From the NCBI GenBank assembly GCA_009918675.1, contig RGDM01000006.1:1-64000 (forward strand): 64,000 nucleotides of DNA, given 5' to 3'. Numbering within the stretch: the first letter of the stretch is position 1; each line of letters opens with the position of its first letter. Below are positions 59,234 through 64,000 of this stretch, one piece after another. The position numbers were made by a program, and so were the translations under genes. The notes beneath the pieces were generated by a model. It was not told the DNA's origin. It saw only the letters and a program-made list of their open reading frames with translations, and made no database searches. The DNA is from a bacterium (GTDB taxonomy: Bacteria > Bdellovibrionota_B > Oligoflexia > Silvanigrellales > Silvanigrellaceae).

Positions 59234-61648
59234 ATGAGCCGGTTGCGAATCAATTTAACAATGCTGATGGTAGTGGTCTTTCCTGCTACCATCAGCTGCA
59301 TAAAAAAATCAGGACCAATGATCGGTGGCTTTGTGCCCGCAAGCCTCGCGAACCAACCGCGCGACTACGTTCGCAGTTCAATGGCAATTTCGAATGATTC
59401 TTCTCACGCTGAATCTGCGGATTTAAATACGCTCTTGGGCAATAGAAACATCGTTGTGCCTTCACCTCAAAATGAATTTTCTGCGGATAAGAGTGTTTTC
59501 TCTTCATTAATGTCGTCCGCTCAATACGGATTTAATATGCAACCGGAAAGCGACGGCAAGGGTGGGTTTATCAGGCGTGAGGCATTTACAATCGTCAACC
59601 GACTTAGCCCTCGACCAATTCGTCTCTCGGACAAAATTCTTCCATTTCATTTAGATTTAGCGGCGCAAAGTTCGGTTGAAATTTATCGCCATTTTCAAAA
59701 TCAAGACGAAGCCAATAGAGTGCCGCCTGTGTCTTTTCTGGACCTGCCTTTGACGATCGAAAATGCCCGCAAAATGCGAACCGGAGACCTTGTTGTTATT
59801 CCCATTGAAGCTCAAGTCATGACTGCCATTGATGGCAGCTTCTTGCGCGGTGCTTTTCAAGCGGGTCGGGACATTGAGAGTTTTTTGGGGAACAGTTTGA
59901 TTGGTCACAGCCAAACAGGCCTGCGCGCAAATTTGCTCGTCAACGGGCGTTTTGAAATGCATATTTTCAAGGTCGATGGCAATTATCTCAGAGTTCGGTT
60001 CTTTGAGCAAAGCGAAAGGTCAGCAAATGTTGGCGCCAATGCAACGGCGTCTTTTTCGACACGTTACACACTGATTCCCCTTTCAACTTTGCAGCAGGTG
60101 AGTGAACTTAAAAAAATCGCCAACGCCCGTTTCTCTGGAAATAGCAGCGGAGGCCTTCAACTCAGAGGTCCTTTGCGCGGCTTAGAGTCGTCTTCCGCCA
60201 TAACCATCTCGGATCAAGAGCAGCAGGCAAATCTTCTTTTTGATGCCGACATGAGAAAGCGGGATGATGGTTTGCTTTCGCTTGTCAATCAGGTTTCGTT
60301 GAAGCCCGAGGAGCTGCAGGACACAACCACCAATGCGATGACGGCGATGCTCAAGAAATTGAGCGAGGATGAAATAAGAAAAATAAAACAGCCTAGCGCA
60401 AAGAGTTTTCAGTTTACAGATCAAGAGCTCAGATTCGATGCTTCGGTAAGTTGGAACGAAGCGCGCACAGGGCGCAGACAATTTTTCACAGATTTTCAAT
60501 TTGACCTGCGCAACGAATTGGCACAAGAAGCCTACCTCCAGGCTGTCTCTGGGCGCGCGGTGCTGCTTTCATCGCGAAATGATCTTGGTCGCTTTTTTCA
60601 AAACTCTCGCACGCTGCACAATTTTACTTTGGCTGAACGACTTGCGCGTGAAACTTCTGATCAAAAGAACCCTCCGGTTGTGCGTCTGCTCAGTGCAAGC
60701 GCGCGAAGCTCAATTGCCGAAAGCAATTTTCAAATCAAACTCGTCCCGCGAGCTGGTTTTTCCCTATCGGAAAATTGGTTTCGTGAATCCTACCGAGTTT
60801 CAAGTTCCGACAATGTCGCACGACCGAGCAACGATGGATTCTTTACGCGTTGGTCTTTTCAACAAGCAAGCTGGTTTGGAATCGTCTCGGATCGCAATGC
60901 ACGGAGCAGCGGATTTGTGAGCGACATTTCTGCACGGACAGGAAAACAGTCCTTGTATTGGTACAGCCAAGAGCTTGAAGGCAGCTCACCTTCGGGCAGT
61001 CATCTCGAGCAGTTTATTAACCAGGCATACAATGTTCTTGGCCCGGTCGCTTCAGGACTCTCGCTGTCGAAGCAATACAGGGGTGAAGTTGAAGGAGGCT
61101 TCCGAGGGCGGCTTGTTCTGGGAATTGCACCAGCACTCTTGGATCGATTGTTTGATAATCGAACAACATCTGAGGCGGTTGTTTGGAGCGCGGTCGCCAA
61201 GGTGACTTCGACCTTCGACAACACGTTTGGACTTCCCTACTTGGTTATTCCCGCGGGCGTGCCAGCGGCCCTTGCTGGCACAAGCTATCAATCTTCGTGT
61301 CAGACCATCATTAGTTCGTGGGGGAGTTTTTACTGTCATTATATTGCAAATGAGGTTCTGCCCCGCTTGATTCAGGCGCAAAGAAATCCAACCGCAGAAG
61401 CAAAAGCCGAATTTCTCGAGAGTTTTTTTGGCACAGGCTTTGGCGCGAACAAAATCGGAGCAGAGCTCCTTGCACGAATTCTCCTTCAGTCCGCACTCGA
61501 GCAAGGAACTCGACTCGATCCAAATGACCTGGCTGTCTTGATTGATTCCCGGCACCAAAAAAGTTCTGCACCTGACTATAATCCCAAGGTAAAATACGGA
61601 AGTTCCGAGCTCCTTACACTGCTCGAACAAACCCTTCCAGTGTGGTGA
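59234..61648 (+). CDS. Large lipoprotein of unknown function
   Basis: 804 residues from the ATG at 59234, six bases after GGAG; GTG (59216) and ATG (59228) are open alternatives. The signal runs to MVVVFPATISC, with the Cys near 22. The rest is a long sequence rich in Ser, Asn, Arg and Gln, with few Cys and no obvious repeats or catalytic motifs; TLIPLSTLQQVSELKK and the C-terminal LGIAPALLDRLFDN are examples. No family was recognised. It may be an outer-membrane partner of the barrel protein, on positional grounds only. Confidence 0.75.
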   Translation: MSRLRINLTMLMVVVFPATISCIKKSGPMIGGFVPASLANQPRDYVRSSMAISNDSSHAESADLNTLLGNRNIVVPSPQNEFSADKSVFSSLMSSAQYGFNMQPESDGKGGFIRREAFTIVNRLSPRPIRLSDKILPFHLDLAAQSSVEIYRHFQNQDEANRVPPVSFLDLPLTIENARKMRTGDLVVIPIEAQVMTAIDGSFLRGAFQAGRDIESFLGNSLIGHSQTGLRANLLVNGRFEMHIFKVDGNYLRVRFFEQSERSANVGANATASFSTRYTLIPLSTLQQVSELKKIANARFSGNSSGGLQLRGPLRGLESSSAITISDQEQQANLLFDADMRKRDDGLLSLVNQVSLKPEELQDTTTNAMTAMLKKLSEDEIRKIKQPSAKSFQFTDQELRFDASVSWNEARTGRRQFFTDFQFDLRNELAQEAYLQAVSGRAVLLSSRNDLGRFFQNSRTLHNFTLAERLARETSDQKNPPVVRLLSASARSSIAESNFQIKLVPRAGFSLSENWFRESYRVSSSDNVARPSNDGFFTRWSFQQASWFGIVSDRNARSSGFVSDISARTGKQSLYWYSQELEGSSPSGSHLEQFINQAYNVLGPVASGLSLSKQYRGEVEGGFRGRLVLGIAPALLDRLFDNRTTSEAVVWSAVAKVTSTFDNTFGLPYLVIPAGVPAALAGTSYQSSCQTIISSWGSFYCHYIANEVLPRLIQAQRNPTAEAKAEFLESFFGTGFGANKIGAELLARILLQSALEQGTRLDPNDLAVLIDSRHQKSSAPDYNPKVKYGSSELLTLLEQTLPVW

Positions 61649-61668
61649 AAAAAACTTCAAATTAGGTC

Positions 61669-61697
61669 TTGGAATGTCCTTTTTTGCGTGCTAGGTT
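61669..61697 (+). promoter_or_regulatory. Candidate promoter of the RNA-binding protein gene
   Basis: TTGGAA (61669-61674) and TAGGTT (61692-61697) are separated by 17 bases, and TG lies one base before the -10 box. The match is moderate. It would give a leader of roughly 70 bases before the ATG at 61773, which has AAGGAG. Confidence 0.3.
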
Positions 61698-61772
61698 TCC
61701 GGCGCTCTTGGGTTGAGGCATTCAGTATTCCGTGTCTTCTTCCAAGTGGCTGAGGAGTTTTAAGGAGAAGTC

Positions 61773-62099
61773 ATGGGTAAGAAGTTGTACGTTGGTAATA
61801 TCCCTTATACTGCTACAGAAGAGGCGCTCGCGCAGGCGTTTTCTGAGTGTGGCCAAGTTGAATCGGTTCGTATCGTAACCGATCGGGAAACAGGTCGTAG
61901 CAAGGGATTTGCTTTCGTTGAAATGGGCACTGACGACCAAGCTCAGGAAGCCATTTCTAAGTGGAACGGCGCTCAATGGGGCGGTCGTTCGATGACAGTG
62001 AATGAGGCTCGTCCTCAGCCAGAGCGTGGCGATCGTCCTCGCCGTGACTTCGGCGACCGCGGCCCCCGCGGATTCGGCGGTCCAAGCCCACGCCGCTAA
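61773..62099 (+). CDS. RRM-type RNA-binding protein
   Basis: 108 residues. A single RNA recognition motif fills residues 3-80: the RNP2 element LYVGNIPY (5-12) and RNP1 RSKGFAFVEM (about 43-52) are both intact, with the aromatic residues that stack on RNA bases. A short Arg/Gly/Pro tail follows (RGDRPRRDFGDRGPRGFGG), as in cyanobacterial and proteobacterial cold-responsive RRM proteins. It probably binds single-stranded RNA as a chaperone or regulator. AAGGAG precedes the ATG, and a strong terminator follows the stop. Confidence 0.95.
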   Translation: MGKKLYVGNIPYTATEEALAQAFSECGQVESVRIVTDRETGRSKGFAFVEMGTDDQAQEAISKWNGAQWGGRSMTVNEARPQPERGDRPRRDFGDRGPRGFGGPSPRR

Positions 62100-62110
62100 G
62101 AGCGGTCAAA

Positions 62111-62147
62111 AAAGGCCCGGAGGTGTTTGCCTCCGGGCCTTTTTTTA
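62111..62147 (+). terminator. Rho-independent terminator after the RRM gene
   Basis: AAAGGCCCGGAGG (62111-62123) and CCTCCGGGCCTTT (62130-62142) form a 13-bp perfect stem with a six-base loop and run straight into a T tract. With A residues on its other side it may also stop the convergent lipoprotein gene, which ends at 62164. Confidence 0.9.
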
Positions 62148-62163
62148 TTCAAACGCATGGCCC

Positions 62164-63237
62164 TTAATTCAAACAAAAGCCACTCAACTCAACGCGTTCG
62201 CCGTCTGCAAAAACAATCTCAGGGATGTCATTAGTGGAGGCCGAAAAATCGACCTCAAATGATTCTTCTAATTGTCCGGAGCCGGGTGCGGGAGTGACAC
62301 GACCACTGAGTTTACCACTGCTTGGAAAGCAGCTGTCTTGCCCGCTGAAAACAACGTTATCAAAGCTGGTTTCCACTACGCTCTGGTCTTTTCTGGTGGT
62401 TCGTGTGGTTCCGCTTTTGATTGTTCGCGTTTTGATCGATGCTAAAGCGTCGCGACTTCTTTCAAGAGTCATCTGAATAGGCATGTTATCGACAGTCTGG
62501 CTTGCAGTTTCTTCCAACGATTCGCCTTCGGTTGTTCTAATGGCGTTGCTCTTTTTTACCTTCCAAACGAGCGTTTTAGAAATCAAAACACTCTCTGCGC
62601 TGATTTCAATGCTGTTGTAGTTGGTTGTCCAGAGACCCTCGGAGGACATACTTGCAGAAGTGTATTCGTTCTTCTTTCGCCCACCAGAAGTTGTTGACCT
62701 GACAATATTTCGACTGACTTGTCCTTTCCGTTGTTCAATTGCCCCGCCAAGAAGTCGCACGGATTTCTTGAGATTATCATCGACGCAAGACAATCCTCCG
62801 TTGGGAGAATCCCAAATCAAAGACACCTTCCGATCAATTGTCACTTCCGACTTTCTCGATGCCTTTTTAAATGCGTTTGAGCTGGTGCTGCTTTTTTGAA
62901 AAGAAACCTCGGCATGGGTACCTCCACCAACACAGGTGGTCGAGGTATTTGCCGAACCTGCCAACTGCAAATTTTTCTCTTCAACCGAAGCAAGGGCAAC
63001 GGCGAGCGAGGCATTCGTGCTTCCTGCAAACTCAGCTGAGCTTTCGGCAAACTCAATAAGGTCTGCTTCAACTGTATCTTGCGCCACCGTGCGAGGTGTT
63101 GTGGGGCGCTTGATAATTGGATTTCCCGTCTCAGTACCGCAAGCCTGAAGTGTTGTGAGCGCGATAAAAAACGCTGCAAATATTTTTTTAGAAGGCAAAC
63201 TTTCAAGGAATGAAATGCGAATTGTTTTTTTGTTCAT
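62164..63237 (-). CDS. Lipoprotein with CGTETGNP start
   Basis: 357 residues. The signal ends LTTLQACGTETGNP, so the mature protein begins with the Cys-Gly-Thr-Glu-Thr-Gly-Asn-Pro run found on many lipoproteins of Bdellovibrionota and related delta-type bacteria. The mature part is Ser/Thr/Lys-rich and beta-strand-like, with about three Cys, and has no enzyme motif (TSTTCVGGGTHAEVSF; DSCFPSSGKLSGRV). It overlaps the upstream regulator gene by 4 bases, so the two are co-translated. The role is unknown. Confidence 0.82.
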   Translation of the reverse strand: MNKKTIRISFLESLPSKKIFAAFFIALTTLQACGTETGNPIIKRPTTPRTVAQDTVEADLIEFAESSAEFAGSTNASLAVALASVEEKNLQLAGSANTSTTCVGGGTHAEVSFQKSSTSSNAFKKASRKSEVTIDRKVSLIWDSPNGGLSCVDDNLKKSVRLLGGAIEQRKGQVSRNIVRSTTSGGRKKNEYTSASMSSEGLWTTNYNSIEISAESVLISKTLVWKVKKSNAIRTTEGESLEETASQTVDNMPIQMTLERSRDALASIKTRTIKSGTTRTTRKDQSVVETSFDNVVFSGQDSCFPSSGKLSGRVTPAPGSGQLEESFEVDFSASTNDIPEIVFADGERVELSGFCLN

Positions 63238-64000
63238 TTCGGATCTTCCTTGATTGGCTTTGTAAATGGAAACAGCTGAATATTCAGCTGATAAACGCGG
63301 TCTGGACTGGTTGAAGATTCCGAAATGTCGAGAATTTTTTTCCGGAATGCGGCAATTTCAACGGCAATTTTATCGAATGTTTCGGCTGAAATGGACATCG
63401 TTACGGAGCTAATATTTCTTTCATTGTGGTCGAAGTTCATCACCGATTCGCGGCCAATCTCGATTGTACGCTGATGGTAGCGAACTACAGCGTGACTCGC
63501 TATTTCATCGCCGGTTGTGACGTGTTGGGATTTTAACTTGTATTTTCCTGTTTCAGGAACATGTTCAATTAGATTTAGTTCTTCAAGCAGCGCTAAGCTT
63601 TTGCGCGCTTGTTCTGGCAAAACGCGCGGTTCAATGTGCTTGACGATCCATTGTGGATCGGGTTTGAATCCAAACATTCCAACCATTTCGCGAATGACAG
63701 GATGAAACCACTCGCTATAATATTCGAGTTGGCTTTGTTCAATCGGCGACGAAAGGCTTTTGGATTTAAGTTCCATGAGTCGGCTGAATAGCGTCTCACG
63801 ATCAGCTGTTAAGCGGGCATTTTGGTAGCGAACGAGTGTTTCAAAATAAAGTCGATCGGTGTTTTTAATCTGTAGTGCTTGAATGATGCGATCTGCACCT
63901 TTGGGGCTGAGACGCCTTTTACCGCGGATCATGAGGTGGATAACGTTGGTCTTTGAAAAACCGAGATCGTCTGCAAACGCGATATACGAATAGTTGGCAG
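63234..64000 (-). CDS. TIGR02147/DUF4423-family regulator (N-terminus beyond window)
   Basis: The frame continues open through the right edge, so the start lies outside; 22 further codons are visible ahead of the first in-window ATG (63932). Those codons give YIAFADDLGFSKTNVIHLM, running on into IRGKRRLSPKGADR, the helix-turn-helix-like opening of the family. The remaining 230 residues show the DUF4423 part: YYSEWFHPVIREMVGMFGF, LALLEELNLIEHV, then the closing IAAFRKKILDISES. It probably controls genes nearby, including the CGTETGNP lipoprotein it overlaps. Such pairs are common in Bdellovibrio-like genomes. Confidence 0.88.
   Translation of the reverse strand, partial: ANYSYIAFADDLGFSKTNVIHLMIRGKRRLSPKGADRIIQALQIKNTDRLYFETLVRYQNARLTADRETLFSRLMELKSKSLSSPIEQSQLEYYSEWFHPVIREMVGMFGFKPDPQWIVKHIEPRVLPEQARKSLALLEELNLIEHVPETGKYKLKSQHVTTGDEIASHAVVRYHQRTIEIGRESVMNFDHNERNISSVTMSISAETFDKIAVEIAAFRKKILDISESSTSPDRVYQLNIQLFPFTKPIKEDPK

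Overview
The window reads as a chromosomal segment of a Gram-negative, lipoprotein-rich bacterium of moderate GC content. The best clue to lineage is the right edge: a TIGR02147/DUF4423-type regulator next to a lipoprotein with the Cys-Gly-Thr-Glu-Thr-Gly-Asn-Pro start. That pairing is familiar from Bdellovibrionota/Oligoflexia and Fibrobacter-like genomes. Many other exported proteins with lipoboxes, an outer-membrane barrel, CtaA and a Dam methylase fit a predatory or environmental relative of that group. Taxonomy is inference. No tRNA, rRNA, CRISPR array or insertion sequence was seen, and no gap between genes exceeds about 210 bases.

Layout. 1-5983 (minus): five tandem lipoprotein genes, three of them apparently paralogous (paired cysteines, coiled coil, Gly-rich hydrophobic stretch) and one a von Willebrand A protein. 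6197-10575 (plus): an exported LGFP-repeat protein coupled to a membrane-anchored HEAT-repeat protein. 10757-16090 (plus): carA-carB-argF, carbamoyl-phosphate synthesis feeding ornithine carbamoyltransferase, with two terminator-like hairpins inside carA. 16113-19588: a DUF1653-GNAT fusion, an SDR lacking its catalytic Tyr/Lys coupled to a luciferase-like monooxygenase, and a divergent arylformamidase. 19695-25699: a lipoprotein behind a good sigma-54 promoter match, dam, a DUF4105 protein, a small exported protein and ettA.

25826-37819 is an alpha-glucan locus. A GH15 glucoamylase-like enzyme, a membrane-anchored binding protein and two permeases run on plus. The ATPase, a GH13 amylase lipoprotein and yqeY run on minus. 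The likely flow is surface GH13 cleavage, ABC import of maltodextrins and intracellular GH15 hydrolysis. 37899-41595 holds a DUF6209-like exported protein coupled to a subtilase. 41754-45934 holds an M1 aminopeptidase and a membrane adenylate cyclase.

45924-53111 (minus) is the most interesting part: six packed or overlapping genes for an SsuD-like FMNH2-dependent monooxygenase, an aldo/keto reductase, a sugar-binding lipoprotein, two sugar permeases and a GH31 glycosidase. This matches the logic of the sulfoquinovose monooxygenase (sulfo-SMO) clusters, but the GH31 looks like YicI rather than a canonical sulfoquinovosidase, and neither a flavin reductase nor an ATPase is present. It may degrade a sulfosugar by a variant route.

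53318-64000: an acetyl-CoA hydrolase/CoA-transferase, a two-domain universal stress protein, a DUF4360-like protein, a small Cys-rich lipoprotein, CtaA, a barrel protein followed by an 800-residue lipoprotein of unknown function, an RRM RNA-binding protein with a strong terminator, and the lipoprotein-regulator pair.
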